Positions 53,959 to 62,880 of a stretch of DNA of 64,000 nucleotides are shown piece after piece. Numbering within the stretch: the stretch's first letter is position 1; every line of letters begins with the position of its first letter. Location of the stretch: the NCBI RefSeq assembly GCF_000519265.1, contig NZ_KI912608.1:3516921-3580920 (forward strand), read 5' to 3'. The notes under the pieces are model-generated. The model was not told where the DNA came from, did no database searches, and worked only from the letters and a program-made list of their open reading frames with translations. Origin of the DNA: Desulfonatronum lacustre DSM 10312 (GTDB taxonomy: Bacteria; Desulfobacterota; Desulfovibrionia; Desulfovibrionales; Desulfonatronaceae). A program made the translations under genes and the position numbers.

Positions 53959-54723
53959 ATGGCTAAGGGATCGCGTTTCGGCGTTTTGGGGGGACTTTTA
54001 GCGGCATTGGTGCTTTGCTTGACCCTCAGTGGACCGGCCTGGGCCGAGAAGACATTGGTCAACGGCATTGATTTCGGCTTTCCACCCTTCGGCTTCGTGG
54101 ACACCCAGGGCAACCCGGCCGGTTTTGACGTGGACTCCGTCAACTGGATCGCCGAGCAGATGGGCTTCACCGTGCGGCATCAGCCCATGGACTGGGACGG
54201 AATCATCCCGGCCCTGAACACCAACCGCATCGACTTCATCGCCTCAGGCATGAGCATCACCGAGGAGCGGATGAAGGTCGTCAACTTCACCATCCCTTAC
54301 TACGAAGTCACCCAGGTTCTGGTGGCCAACGAAACCGAAGCGACTTCCTTTGAAGAAATGTTCACCACCGGCAAAAAGATCGGCGTGCAACGGGGCACCA
54401 ACACCCACACTCTGCTCATCGACAAGGCCAAGGAGCCGGGCATGGACTTTGAGATCGTGGCCTACGACTCCACGGACCTGTCCATCCAGGACCTGCCCAT
54501 CGGGCGCATTCACGCCTCGGCCATGGACAGCTCCATTGCCCGTGAAATGAAGAAAGGCCGGGCCTTCAAGACCGTCGGCACCTTCGACGTTCCCGCGGAC
54601 GGATACGGCTACGCCGTGCGCAAGGCCGACACCGAATTGCTGAACACGCTCAACGAGGGCCTGAAGAAGCTGATGGCTGATCCGTACTGGGTCGAGCTGA
54701 AGCAAAAATGGGAACTTGAGTAG
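53959..54723 (+). CDS. Amino acid ABC transporter substrate-binding protein
   Basis: A 254-aa periplasmic receptor of the polar amino acid family. Residues 1-24 are a signal peptide ending AWAEK. FGFPPFGFVDTQGNPAGFDV (about 37-56) and GIIPALNTNRIDFIASGMSI (about 76-95) form the ligand pocket with the Arg-Asp/Thr features of HisJ/GlnH relatives. AAGGAG precedes ATG 53959. It leads the transporter operon and is separated from the permease gene by a terminator, which fits more receptor being made. Confidence 0.92.
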   Translation: MAKGSRFGVLGGLLAALVLCLTLSGPAWAEKTLVNGIDFGFPPFGFVDTQGNPAGFDVDSVNWIAEQMGFTVRHQPMDWDGIIPALNTNRIDFIASGMSITEERMKVVNFTIPYYEVTQVLVANETEATSFEEMFTTGKKIGVQRGTNTHTLLIDKAKEPGMDFEIVAYDSTDLSIQDLPIGRIHASAMDSSIAREMKKGRAFKTVGTFDVPADGYGYAVRKADTELLNTLNEGLKKLMADPYWVELKQKWELE

Positions 54724-54743
54724 CATCGCCTGACATCACGTCA

Positions 54744-54784
54744 AAGGCGTGGGGACGGTTCACGCACCGCCCCCACGCCTTTTT
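54744..54784 (+). terminator. Terminator between binding protein and permease
   Basis: AAGGCGTGGGG (54744-54754) pairs with CCCCACGCCTT (54771-54781), followed by TTT. It lies 21 bp after the stop, inside the operon, so it probably lets most transcripts end after the receptor gene. Confidence 0.85.
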
Positions 54785-54832
54785 ACCCTCGTTTCGATCA
54801 CCGGACGACCTCGCCGAACAAGCCCCGCCCTC

Positions 54833-55546
54833 ATGGACTTCGCCAAAATCATGCCCGTGCTCTGGGAATCCTTGCCCTTTATTCTGGGCGGGATCACCTG
54901 GACCTTGACTCTTGTCTTCGGGGCCATGCTCCTCGGCCTCTGCCTCGGGATACCTCTGGCCGTGGGCCAGGTCTACGGCTCGAAAACCGTCCGTCGTCTG
55001 GCGGGCATCTACGTCTGGCTGTTTCGCGGGGTGCCCATCCTGGTCCAGCTCTACCTGTTCTATTTCGGCATCCTGGCCTATCTCAGTCGATTCCCTCTGC
55101 TGTCCGGCCTGGGTCTGGACAGCGCCTTTCTGGCGGCCCTGGTGGTACTCAGCCTGACCAGCGCGGCCTACCAATCCCAGATTTTTCGCGGCTCCATTCA
55201 GTCCTTGCCCGAAGGCCAGCTCAAGGCGGCCCGGGCCCTGGGCATGACCGACGGCCAAGCCATCCGGAGCATCGTGCTGCCCCAGGCCCTGCGATTGTCC
55301 ATCCCCGGCTGGTCCAACGAATACTCCATCCTGCTCAAGGACTCGGCCCTGGCCTTTGCCATCGGGGTGATGGAAATCATGGCCCGGACCCGGACCGTGG
55401 CCGCACTGACCCATGAGCCGCTGCCCTTCGCCCTGGTAGCCGGAGTGCTCTTTTATATCCTGACCCATCTGGGCGTCCGGGCGCTGAAGACGCTGGAAAG
55501 AAAGGTGCGCATCCCCGGTTACGCCCGGCAAGGAAGCATGTCATGA
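54833..55546 (+). CDS. Amino acid ABC transporter permease
   Basis: A 238-aa inner-membrane permease. Its EAA loop is RALGMTDGQAIRSIVLPQAL (about 135-154). Start ATG 54833 is preferred since the upstream 28 residues (from 54749) are Arg/Pro-rich and include the terminator region. It overlaps the ATPase gene by 4 bp. It forms the channel with the second permease at 56378. Confidence 0.9.
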   Translation: MDFAKIMPVLWESLPFILGGITWTLTLVFGAMLLGLCLGIPLAVGQVYGSKTVRRLAGIYVWLFRGVPILVQLYLFYFGILAYLSRFPLLSGLGLDSAFLAALVVLSLTSAAYQSQIFRGSIQSLPEGQLKAARALGMTDGQAIRSIVLPQALRLSIPGWSNEYSILLKDSALAFAIGVMEIMARTRTVAALTHEPLPFALVAGVLFYILTHLGVRALKTLERKVRIPGYARQGSMS

Positions 55547-56358
55547 CCACGCAGCAACCCGTTTTACGCGTCGAAGGCATCCGCAAGACTCTCGGTGATC
55601 AGCTCGTCCTGGACGACGTCTCCCTGACCGTGAACCGGGGCGAGGTGAAAATCCTGATCGGCCCCTCGGGGTCCGGCAAGAGCACGCTGTTGCAGTGCCT
55701 GAACTTCCTGCACACCCCGGAGCAGGGACGGATATGGCTGGATGGTAGGGAATTCAAGGCCGCCGGCCGCAAGGATCTCTGCGCTTTTCGCCAGCAGGTG
55801 GGAATGATTTTTCAGGATTTTAACCTTTTCGACCACCTCACGGCCCTGGACAACGTGCGCATCGCCCTGATCAAGGTCAAGAGCATGCCCAAGGCCCAGG
55901 CCACGCACCGGGCCAAGGAAGAGCTGGCCCGGGTCGGTTTGGCGGACAAGATGGACCTTTATCCGGCCCAGCTTTCCGGCGGCCAAAAGCAGCGCGTCTC
56001 CATGGCCCGGGCCCTGGCCATGGACCCCAAGGTGCTGCTCCTGGACGAACCCACCAGCGCCCTGGACCCGGAACTCATCGGCGAGGTCCTGGCCGTGATC
56101 CGCTTCCTGGCTTCCGCCGGAATGACCATGATCATGGCCACTCACCAGATCGCCTTTTCCGCCACCATGGCCCACGAGTTCCTGTTCATGGAAAAGGGCC
56201 GAATCGTGGAGCGCGGCAGCCCGGCGCACCTGCTGGCCCCTGGAGCCACGTCCCGGACCATGGCCTTTTGCGCCAAGATCAACGAACTCTCCGGAGATCT
56301 GGGCGCGGCGGAGCGAAGCTGCACGTGCCCAAACACCACTTCGGGCGGCAGACCATAG
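55543..56358 (+). CDS. Amino acid ABC transporter ATPase
   Basis: A 271-aa ATPase. GPSGSGKSTLLQCLNFLHTP (about 38-57) is Walker A, LSGGQKQRVSMARAL (about 146-160) the signature, VLLLDEPTSALDPELIGE (about 166-183) Walker B, and MATHQIAF the switch His. The C-terminal part is typical of GlnQ-like ATPases with an unusual tail (SCTCPNTTSGG). It drives the two permeases. Overlap 4 bp with the preceding permease. Confidence 0.95.
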   Translation: MTTQQPVLRVEGIRKTLGDQLVLDDVSLTVNRGEVKILIGPSGSGKSTLLQCLNFLHTPEQGRIWLDGREFKAAGRKDLCAFRQQVGMIFQDFNLFDHLTALDNVRIALIKVKSMPKAQATHRAKEELARVGLADKMDLYPAQLSGGQKQRVSMARALAMDPKVLLLDEPTSALDPELIGEVLAVIRFLASAGMTMIMATHQIAFSATMAHEFLFMEKGRIVERGSPAHLLAPGATSRTMAFCAKINELSGDLGAAERSCTCPNTTSGGRP

Positions 56359-56377
56359 GACAACCACGGCCCGACAC

Positions 56378-57070
56378 ATGAGTGATTACTGGCATTTTTT
56401 TCTGAACGACGTGGCTCCGGCCCTGAACCAGGGGCTCTGGGTCAGCATCGCCGTGATCGTGCCTTCGGCCCTGCTGGGCTTGGCGTTGGGCGTGTTGGTG
56501 GGGTCGTTGCGGGTCTACGCTCCCGTTCCGGTTCGCTGGCTGAACGAGGCCTACGTGTCCATTTTTCGGGGCACGCCGCTGGTGGTGCAGCTGTTCTTCT
56601 GGTACTTCGCCCTGCCCCACCTCCAGATCGGCGACGCACGGATCGTGCTTTCGCCCATGTCCGCGGCGATCCTGGGCTTCACCCTGTGCAGCGGGGCCTA
56701 TCACTCCGAATACATTCGAGGCGCCTTGCTCTCCATCCGTCACGGGCAGATCAAGGCCGCTCAGGCCCTGGGCATGACCAAGACCCAAACCGTGCTCTGG
56801 GTGGTCCTGCCCCAGGCCCTGCGCCGGGCCCTGCCCGGATGCGGCAACGAGGTCATCTATCTGATCAAATACTCGTCCCTGGCCTCCATCATCACCCTCA
56901 ACGAGTTGACCGGCGTGGGCCGGACTATTGCCAAGCAGACCTGGCGCAATATCGAGGTCTTCGTCGCCCTGGGCCTGTACTATCTGCTGCTGGTCACCCT
57001 GGCCACGCTGCTCTTGCAGTATGTCGAACGCAAAATGTCGCTGCCGGGATTTGAACATTCCAGGGAATGA
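56378..57070 (+). CDS. Amino acid ABC transporter permease (second)
   Basis: A 230-aa membrane permease. The EAA loop is ALGMTKTQTVLWVVLPQALR (about 129-148). VSIFRGTPLVVQLFFWYFAL (about 60-79) is the family's N-terminal motif. It completes the heteromeric channel with the protein at 54833. It is 19 bp from the ATPase gene. No terminator was seen after it. Confidence 0.92.
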   Translation: MSDYWHFFLNDVAPALNQGLWVSIAVIVPSALLGLALGVLVGSLRVYAPVPVRWLNEAYVSIFRGTPLVVQLFFWYFALPHLQIGDARIVLSPMSAAILGFTLCSGAYHSEYIRGALLSIRHGQIKAAQALGMTKTQTVLWVVLPQALRRALPGCGNEVIYLIKYSSLASIITLNELTGVGRTIAKQTWRNIEVFVALGLYYLLLVTLATLLLQYVERKMSLPGFEHSRE

Positions 57071-57149
57071 CCGCTTTCCGCCGTCCAGTCGCGCACAGTT
57101 TTTTGATTCTGCCCGAAACCAGGGCCAATAACCACTTCCCGGAGGTTCC

Positions 57150-57725
57150 ATGCCCGAGGACTCGCTTCTCCGCTTACCACGACTCTATGCGGACATGGAG
57201 AACCGATACGCCGACATCGCCGCGCACATCGGCCTGACCTGCACCGACTGTCCGGACAACTGCTGCACCAGCTATTTTCAGCACCACACCCATGTGGAGT
57301 GGGCCTATCTCTGGCAGGGACTGGCGATACTTCCGGACACGCGATTGCGGGAGGTCCGCTCACGTGCGGCGGAATACGTGGAACAAGCCAAGCGGATACT
57401 GGCCGAGCAGCGCGCGCCGGATATCATGTGTCCTCTGAACGAGGACGGGCGGTGCATCCTGTACGCGCACCGCCTGATGATCTGCCGGTTGCACGGCGTG
57501 CCCAACGTGTTCACCCTGCCCAACGGGGTGCTCAAGGAGTTTCCCGGGTGTTTCCGGAGCCAAGCCTTGGCGGCGAACGACGTGGCTTTGGCCAAGCTGG
57601 ACCGGACGGATTTTTATCGCCGGCTTGCGGAACTGGAGATGGATTATCTGCGGGGCATGGCCAAAAAGCCCTCGCGGGTGCGCTTAACCCTGGCCGAGAT
57701 GATTCACCAGGGCCCGCCGAATTGA
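57150..57725 (+). CDS. YkgJ-type cysteine-cluster protein
   Basis: A 191-aa protein. CTDCPDNCC (about 31-39) matches the YkgJ/Fe-S-oxidoreductase-like cysteine cluster, with further Cys in CPLNEDGRCILYAHRLMICR (about 93-112). Such clusters are thought to bind iron-sulfur or zinc. The gene follows the amino acid transporter but has its own ribosome site (GGAGG). Function unknown. Confidence 0.72.
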   Translation: MPEDSLLRLPRLYADMENRYADIAAHIGLTCTDCPDNCCTSYFQHHTHVEWAYLWQGLAILPDTRLREVRSRAAEYVEQAKRILAEQRAPDIMCPLNEDGRCILYAHRLMICRLHGVPNVFTLPNGVLKEFPGCFRSQALAANDVALAKLDRTDFYRRLAELEMDYLRGMAKKPSRVRLTLAEMIHQGPPN

Positions 57726-57779
57726 AGCAAGATACAATGAGGGCTGCGAAGAAAGAGCGTGGGACGCGGGGGGCGAGAA

Positions 57780-57850
57780 TGCGGAGATGCTCCGCACGGC
57801 TCTGAGGGCGGAGGTTCCCCAAGGAACCTCGAACGAGACCCTCAGAAGCC
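57780..57850. other. Tandem hairpins between convergent genes
   Basis: TGCGGAG (57780-57786) pairs with CTCCGCA (57790-57796). Directly after, GGCT-C-TGAGGG (57798-57808) pairs with CCCTCA-GA-AGCC (57839-57850), and inside this GAGGTTCC (57811-57818) pairs with GGAACCTC (57823-57830). The result is a nested, compact RNA fold with no U-tract on either strand. It may be a structured 3' end or a small non-coding RNA. Confidence 0.55.
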
Positions 57851-57863
57851 GCGCGGGCGACGG

Positions 57864-58109
57864 TCAGGACTCAAGGCTGGCACCGGACACGGCCTGGACG
57901 ATGTCTCCCTTGGCATTGTAGACCGACGTGGTTTCCATGGCCACGAGCTTGGAGATGACGCCGGGATCTTGCAACACTTGGCGCTGCAAACGGGCTTTGC
58001 GAATGTTCTTCATGGCCTCGGCCTGTGTTTGACCGTCCCGAGGAGCGGCATCGGTCTGCTGCACTTTGGGAGTTTCCATAACCGCAGCTTTGATGGTGGG
58101 CATTTCCAT
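57864..58109 (-). CDS. Small unknown protein with a likely FliA promoter
   Basis: An 81-aa protein, MEMPTIKAAVMETPKVQQTD at the start, with a helical middle (TQAEAMKNIRKARLQRQVLQ) and a short C-terminal region. No family is recognised. AAAGGAGG precedes ATG 58109. The upstream DNA (58149-58175) fits the flagellar sigma factor consensus, hinting at a motility-linked role. It is divergent from the HAD gene at 58270. Confidence 0.65.
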   Translation of the reverse strand: MEMPTIKAAVMETPKVQQTDAAPRDGQTQAEAMKNIRKARLQRQVLQDPGVISKLVAMETTSVYNAKGDIVQAVSGASLES

Positions 58110-58148
58110 AGTTCGCCTCCTTTGGCTTTTTTTTGTCTGTTACATATT

Positions 58149-58175
58149 ATATCGTCCAACTCGCGAACATCTTTA
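58149..58175 (-). promoter_or_regulatory. Putative FliA (sigma-28) promoter
   Basis: On the minus strand TAAAGATG (58168-58175), an 11-base spacer and GACGATAT (58149-58156) match the FliA pattern TAAA-N15-GCCGATAA at the TAAA box and six of eight -10 bases. The start point would lie about 33 bases upstream of the 81-aa gene. Confidence 0.55.
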
Positions 58176-58269
58176 GAGACGCTTTGAGTTTTTTTCCCAT
58201 CCGGTTACTCTTGCCTTTCGTATGCACGAGCGGTGCCAACCGGGCCGCCAAACATTTCCGGAGCATGTC

Positions 58270-59511
58270 ATGACCACGGCTATTGAACAGAGAAACATCC
58301 GTACCCTGGAAGAATTCTACGACCTGTTGGACCAAACGGCCCACGTCCGTCGCCAAGCGACACAGGACGCCCTGGCAGGACGGGAGCCCACGGAATCGGA
58401 TATCGTTTCACTGCGTAACGCTTTGGAAAGTTTAAAGCATATCTCGAAAACCGACTCGGGGAAGACTTTCGAACGGCTACTGCGCATGGACGAGGATTAT
58501 TCCGTGGCCGTGGACCTGGAGTACGAGATTACGGAACTGGCCAGGGACGTGACCTTTCTTGAGTTGGGCGATACGGCCTTGAAGCTGATCATTGAAGACC
58601 AAACTCCGGGCTTGCTGTCCCAGGCCGACCAACTGGCCGAGAGGCTGTCCAAAGCTTTGGGCGGGGCGACCTTGCGCTGCTTTATCACGGACCGCGACGG
58701 GACCGTGAACAACTACTGCGGTCGTTACCGCTCCTCGGTGCAGGCCGTGTACAACGCGGTCTTCCTGACCCGCTTCGCCCGAAGCCGCGTCACCTGGCCC
58801 ATCGTGGTCACCTCCGGCCCGCTGTCCGGCCCCGGCCTCCTGGACGTCAGCGTCGTTCCTCCCAAGGCCTACGTCATGGCCGCGTCCAAAGGCCGGGAGT
58901 ACGTGGATCTCGCCGACGCCTACGGCAGCTTTCCGGCCTCTGAGGAACAAAGTCGCGTGCTGCATAATCTGCACAGCGACCTGAGCAGCCTGCTGGAGCG
59001 GCCTGAAAACCGCAAATTCGCCCTGATCGGCTCGGGCCTGCAAGTCAAATTCGGCCAGCTCACCGTGGCCCGTCAAGACATTTCCAAGTCGGTCCCGGAG
59101 GCCGAGTCCCTGGCATTCCTGAAGACCGTCACGGCTCTGGTGGAACGCCACGACCCCGAAGGCCACGCCCTGCGCATCGAGGACACCGGCCTGGACATCG
59201 AGATCATCCTGACCATCGGCTCCGGCGATGAGCGCAAGGATTTCGACAAGGGCGACGGCGTGCTGTTTCTGGACCAGGCTCTGGGGCTGCACCTGGACAA
59301 GGGGCCGCACTTGGTCTGCGGGGACACCTTTTCCGATCTGCCCATGCTCCGGGCAACCCTGGAGCGCTGCCCGGACACCCACGCCGTGTTCGTGACCCGC
59401 AAACAGGAACTGCATAAGGCCGTGCTCGAACTCTGCCCCAAGGCCAGCCTCGTGGCCGAGCCGGATATCCTGGTCCTGGCCCTGCACGCCTTGTCCCGAG
59501 GCCTCCACTAA
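58270..59511 (+). CDS. HAD-superfamily phosphatase, trehalose-6-phosphatase-like
   Basis: A 413-aa protein. After an N-terminal helical region (about 1-135), ITDRDGTVNNYC (about 140-151) is the HAD motif with the nucleophilic Asp, VVTSGPLSGPGLLDVSVV (about 177-194) is motif II, and VCGDTFSDLPMLRATLERCP (about 353-372) is motif IV with the metal-binding Asp. The arrangement resembles trehalose-6-phosphatases, but no synthase is nearby. ATG 58270 was preferred over 58222, which would add 16 non-homologous residues. The substrate is unknown. Confidence 0.75.
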   Translation: MTTAIEQRNIRTLEEFYDLLDQTAHVRRQATQDALAGREPTESDIVSLRNALESLKHISKTDSGKTFERLLRMDEDYSVAVDLEYEITELARDVTFLELGDTALKLIIEDQTPGLLSQADQLAERLSKALGGATLRCFITDRDGTVNNYCGRYRSSVQAVYNAVFLTRFARSRVTWPIVVTSGPLSGPGLLDVSVVPPKAYVMAASKGREYVDLADAYGSFPASEEQSRVLHNLHSDLSSLLERPENRKFALIGSGLQVKFGQLTVARQDISKSVPEAESLAFLKTVTALVERHDPEGHALRIEDTGLDIEIILTIGSGDERKDFDKGDGVLFLDQALGLHLDKGPHLVCGDTFSDLPMLRATLERCPDTHAVFVTRKQELHKAVLELCPKASLVAEPDILVLALHALSRGLH

Positions 59512-59586
59512 TCGAGAACATCCACAAGCCGAAAGCACCACCCTGACCATCCGAAACACCGCCCTATTTCAAAGGAGACCCACCCC

Positions 59587-59811
59587 ATGGCCCTGAACAA
59601 AGAACTGCTGGACATCTTGGCCTGCCCCAAGTGCAAGGCCGACGTAACCCTGACCCCGGTCGAGGACGGCCTGGTCTGCGCGTCCTGCCGGGTCGTCTAC
59701 CCCATCAAGGAGGAAATCCCGGTCATGCTCATTGAGGAAGCCATCCCCCTGGCGGATTGGCAAAACGGAGTCAGGGAGCAGGGCAAGGGGCCGCATACCG
59801 CGACAAGCTAA
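59587..59811 (+). CDS. Trm112-family protein
   Basis: A 74-aa zinc-ribbon-like protein. DILACPKCKADVTL (about 8-21) and GLVCASCRVVYPIKEEIPVM (about 28-47) have the CxxC pairs. In bacteria the family (UPF0434/YcaR) is of unclear role, perhaps aiding methyltransferases. AAAGGAG lies ahead. It is 75 bp after the HAD gene and 13 bp before the glycosyltransferase. Confidence 0.88.
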   Translation: MALNKELLDILACPKCKADVTLTPVEDGLVCASCRVVYPIKEEIPVMLIEEAIPLADWQNGVREQGKGPHTATS

Positions 59812-59824
59812 CGTAAAGGTCCTC

Positions 59825-60862
59825 ATGCCCTCCAGCTTCACGACATACGTCTTCCTCCCGCCCATGGCCAAGGTAAGCGGTGGGTTGGCTGTTTTGATGC
59901 AGGTCGCCGAGCATTTGGACCGGGGAAATTTTCCGGTACGGGTGGTGCGTAGGGAGGTGGGGCGTCCGGTTTTACCGGAGGGGTTCCGGGTGCCGGTGGT
60001 GGAGTGGGACCACCTCCGACTGGATGGCGACGATGTCTGGCTGGTTCCCGAAGGCTGGGCCAACGCCCTCGCTCCGGGCCTGCGTGCCGGGGCGAGATGC
60101 GTGGTTTACGTTCAGAACTGGGCCTATCTCTTTTCCAGCCTGCCTCAAGGCGTGTCCTGGCATGACCTGCCCGTCTCCTTTCTGGCTGTTTCCCGCCCGG
60201 TGGCCTGGTTCATTGAGCAAGCCTTGGGCCGGTCAAGCTTGGTGATACGGCCGGGCATCGATCGATCCCTGTTTCGTCCTCTGGAACGGAAACCGGACGG
60301 TCCGCTGCGCGTGGCCTTCATGCCACGAAAGAACAAAGCCTTGGCTGAACTGATCCGGGACTTGTTTATCGTCAGAAATCCTGAATTCGGCACTGCGGAG
60401 CAAATGATTTGGATCGACATCCAAGGTCGATCCCACGAGGAGGTCGCCGAATTACTGGCTCACAGTCATATTTTTCTGGCCACCGGCTTTCCGGAAGGCT
60501 GTCCGTTGCCGCCTCTGGAGGCCATGGCGTGCGGCAGCCTGCCGGTGGGGTTCGCCGGGTTCGGAGGGTGGGAGTATATGACCCCCATCGTAGAAGGAGG
60601 GCGGGAAGATCAAGAACCATGGCGTCCCTGGTTTCCAGTCCCGGAGAACCCATGGCCGGGCAACGGCGTCTGGGTCCCGGACGCCGACGCCCTTGCCGCG
60701 GTCCTGGCCCTGGAACAGGCCGTCCACTTCTGGACGCACCAAGGGCCGAAGCTGGACCAAGCGCTTCGAGCAGGTCAGCTTACCGCCGATGCCTTTGCTC
60801 TGGAAGCGCAACGTGAACAAGCCCTTGACGCGTGGTCGAAAATCAAATCGTGGGATGCTTGA
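59825..60862 (+). CDS. Glycosyltransferase (GT1/GT4-like)
   Basis: A 345-aa protein. The N-terminal half has MAKVSGGLAVLMQVAEHLDR, the C-terminal half HIFLATGFPEGCPLPPLEAM then ACGSLPVGFAGFGGWEYM (about 215-252), with the Glu of GT-B sugar-nucleotide binding. AAAGGT precedes ATG 59825; the longer frame from 59732 overlaps the Trm112 gene. It is probably cytoplasmic and acts in envelope glycan synthesis; the substrate is unknown. Confidence 0.8.
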   Translation: MPSSFTTYVFLPPMAKVSGGLAVLMQVAEHLDRGNFPVRVVRREVGRPVLPEGFRVPVVEWDHLRLDGDDVWLVPEGWANALAPGLRAGARCVVYVQNWAYLFSSLPQGVSWHDLPVSFLAVSRPVAWFIEQALGRSSLVIRPGIDRSLFRPLERKPDGPLRVAFMPRKNKALAELIRDLFIVRNPEFGTAEQMIWIDIQGRSHEEVAELLAHSHIFLATGFPEGCPLPPLEAMACGSLPVGFAGFGGWEYMTPIVEGGREDQEPWRPWFPVPENPWPGNGVWVPDADALAAVLALEQAVHFWTHQGPKLDQALRAGQLTADAFALEAQREQALDAWSKIKSWDA

Positions 60863-60916
60863 GATCGAAACGGACGATGATCCCGCGTCAACTCAAGCTA
60901 GGGAACGGTCTGCGGA

Positions 60917-62563
60917 TCAGTGGATTGTGCTATGGCCGGTGGCCTGGGCTTCCAAGGTCTGAACCAGACGGTCCATTTGGCGGCCCACCGGGCTCTGGCG
61001 AGATATCTCCCGCTCCACCTGGGTGATGCCCTTGATTACGGTGGAGTGCTTGCGGTTAAAAACTTCTCCAATGTTTTTCAAGGATAGGTCCGTGTGCTTC
61101 CGGGCCAGATAAAAAATCGTATTCCGGGCCAGGACGTTTTCCTTTTTTCGACTTTTGGTCCGCAGGTTGTCATGGGAGAGATTAAAAGACCGGCAAATGA
61201 AGGCTATGATTTTCTCCATGTCCGGTTTGGGGGTGTTGGGGGCATAGTTTTTTAACACTTCCAGGGCCAGGCCGTGGGAGATGCGCTGGTTCATCAGCCG
61301 AGCCTTGATCACCAGGTTTTGGAGGCAATTTTCCAGCAGGCGGATATCGCTTTGAATGGAGTTGGCGAACAACTCGTTCACGTCATGTGGGATCTGAACC
61401 TGAAACACACGGGCTTTGGCTTCCAGGATGCGCATTCGGGTTTCAAAGTCGGGTTTGTCGATCACGGCCATGAATCCGTCGCAGAACTGCGATGCCAGGA
61501 GACTATCGAGCTTGGGCAGCTCCTTAGGGAGGAAGGAACTGGTGAACACGACCTTTTTCCCGGCGGATCGCAAGGACTTGACTGTGGCCAGCAACTCCTC
61601 CTGGGTCTTTTCCTTGCCCTGAAGAAAGTGGATGTCTTCCAGGAGCAGAACGTCCACCCCATCCCGGAAACCGGCTTTGAAGCTCTCCATTTCGCGTTGT
61701 TTCAGGGCCATGACCATTCGACAGGCGAAATCCTCCGCACTGAGGTAGGCCAATCGAACCCGACCTTGTTTCTGTGTGCCGTTGGCAGTCAACTCCTGAC
61801 CAATGGCTTGGAGCAGATGGGTCTTGCCCAGACCCGGCGCGGAACAAAGATAGAACTGATCAGTGACCAACTGATGGCGACAGATGCTCCGGGCAGCGCT
61901 AAAGGCCAATTCGTTGCTGGGACCGACCACGAAGTCCCGGAACGAAAATCGCCATGCTCCAGCAGGAGACGCAGCACAGTCCGAAGACGAATTCACGATG
62001 GTCCGGGCCATGGTCGCGGGCGTGGAGACGGGAAGGGGCAGGGCGTGCTGGCGTCCCACAGAAGTGTGGTGTTGGCGGGCTCGTTGGGGCACGGAACGTT
62101 CAATCCGTCCATCCTGGCCGAGAGCGGTCCCTGAAATATTTGCCGGGATGTTCTCCGTGAGAATCCTGGGGGATTGCTTTGAAGCGCTCCCGTCAATAAT
62201 TTCGGGAAGATTTGGCGAGACAAGCGCAGGCGTTCTTCCTGGTCTATCGTTGGTTCCGTCAAGGGAAGCACACTCGATCCGGATGGGAAGCTCTCGATTC
62301 GCGGCTTGACGTACTGCCTGTTCGATGGCCCCCAGGTAACGGTTCTTGACCCACGAGACCACGAATCCGTTGGAGGCGGTAAGAGTCAATCCATCTCGGT
62401 CCAAACGGGCTTGCAACGGAGTCAGCCAAGCCCGGACATGTGTCGGATTGATTGATTTTTCTAAAATTTCAAGGGATTTTTTCCAGACGACGCTCATGGG
62501 AGCGATTCTTACACTGGTTCGGATTTTTGGGGCAACCGGCGTATCAGCCATTTTATCTTTCAT
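60917..62563 (-). CDS. dnaA: Chromosomal replication initiator DnaA
   Basis: DnaA binds origin DNA and opens it. Residues about 23-105 are domain I. Residues about 105-205 are a long, low-conservation linker. The AAA+ domain (about 205-430) has SAPGLGKTHLLQAIG (Walker A) and LLLEDIHFLQGKEKTQEEL (Walker B region). The C-terminal DNA-binding part has RNTIFYLARKHTDLSLKNIG and FNRKHSTVIKGI (about 486-518). At 548 aa it is long, because of the linker. An ATG at residue 23 is an alternative start. It stands alone, not with dnaN, and is next to an rRNA operon. Confidence 0.92.
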   Translation of the reverse strand: MKDKMADTPVAPKIRTSVRIAPMSVVWKKSLEILEKSINPTHVRAWLTPLQARLDRDGLTLTASNGFVVSWVKNRYLGAIEQAVRQAANRELPIRIECASLDGTNDRPGRTPALVSPNLPEIIDGSASKQSPRILTENIPANISGTALGQDGRIERSVPQRARQHHTSVGRQHALPLPVSTPATMARTIVNSSSDCAASPAGAWRFSFRDFVVGPSNELAFSAARSICRHQLVTDQFYLCSAPGLGKTHLLQAIGQELTANGTQKQGRVRLAYLSAEDFACRMVMALKQREMESFKAGFRDGVDVLLLEDIHFLQGKEKTQEELLATVKSLRSAGKKVVFTSSFLPKELPKLDSLLASQFCDGFMAVIDKPDFETRMRILEAKARVFQVQIPHDVNELFANSIQSDIRLLENCLQNLVIKARLMNQRISHGLALEVLKNYAPNTPKPDMEKIIAFICRSFNLSHDNLRTKSRKKENVLARNTIFYLARKHTDLSLKNIGEVFNRKHSTVIKGITQVEREISRQSPVGRQMDRLVQTLEAQATGHSTIH

Positions 62564-62880
62564 TGACCCACATTTTTACCATAAAACAACATATTGAAAT
62601 AGCTTTCCAAATATATCCATCATCAGCTAACTAGCTAGATATTCGAAGAGAATCAATGCCCTGTCCATTTCCTGATCCAGCATGACCTTACGCGCGTCAA
62701 GGGAAAACCATAAAAAAAATGAAATTCATAAATCACAAAAAGACACTTGTTTTCTGATTATTTCTTCGTTTATCAAGATGACTGTTACGGACGACTTGCT
62801 AGGTTTTTCTTCAGCAGAAAATTGTGTCCACGGATATTTTCAACTTCTTTACTGCGCTCTGTTTGTGGTTATCAAAAACA
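62564..62880. other. AT-rich intergenic region between dnaA and the rRNA terminator
   Basis: A 317-bp AT-rich gap, in contrast with the GC-rich genes around it. It contains long A and T runs (62711-62760). TGTGGTTAT near 62864 and TGTCCACGGA near 62825 loosely resemble DnaA boxes but neither is a good match, so an origin is not called. The dnaA promoter probably lies at its left edge. Small frames here look like noise. Confidence 0.4.

Noticed and set aside
62564..62880. Replication origin next to dnaA
   Set aside because: AT-rich, but only loose DnaA-box-like strings are seen and dnaN is absent; not called without skew data.
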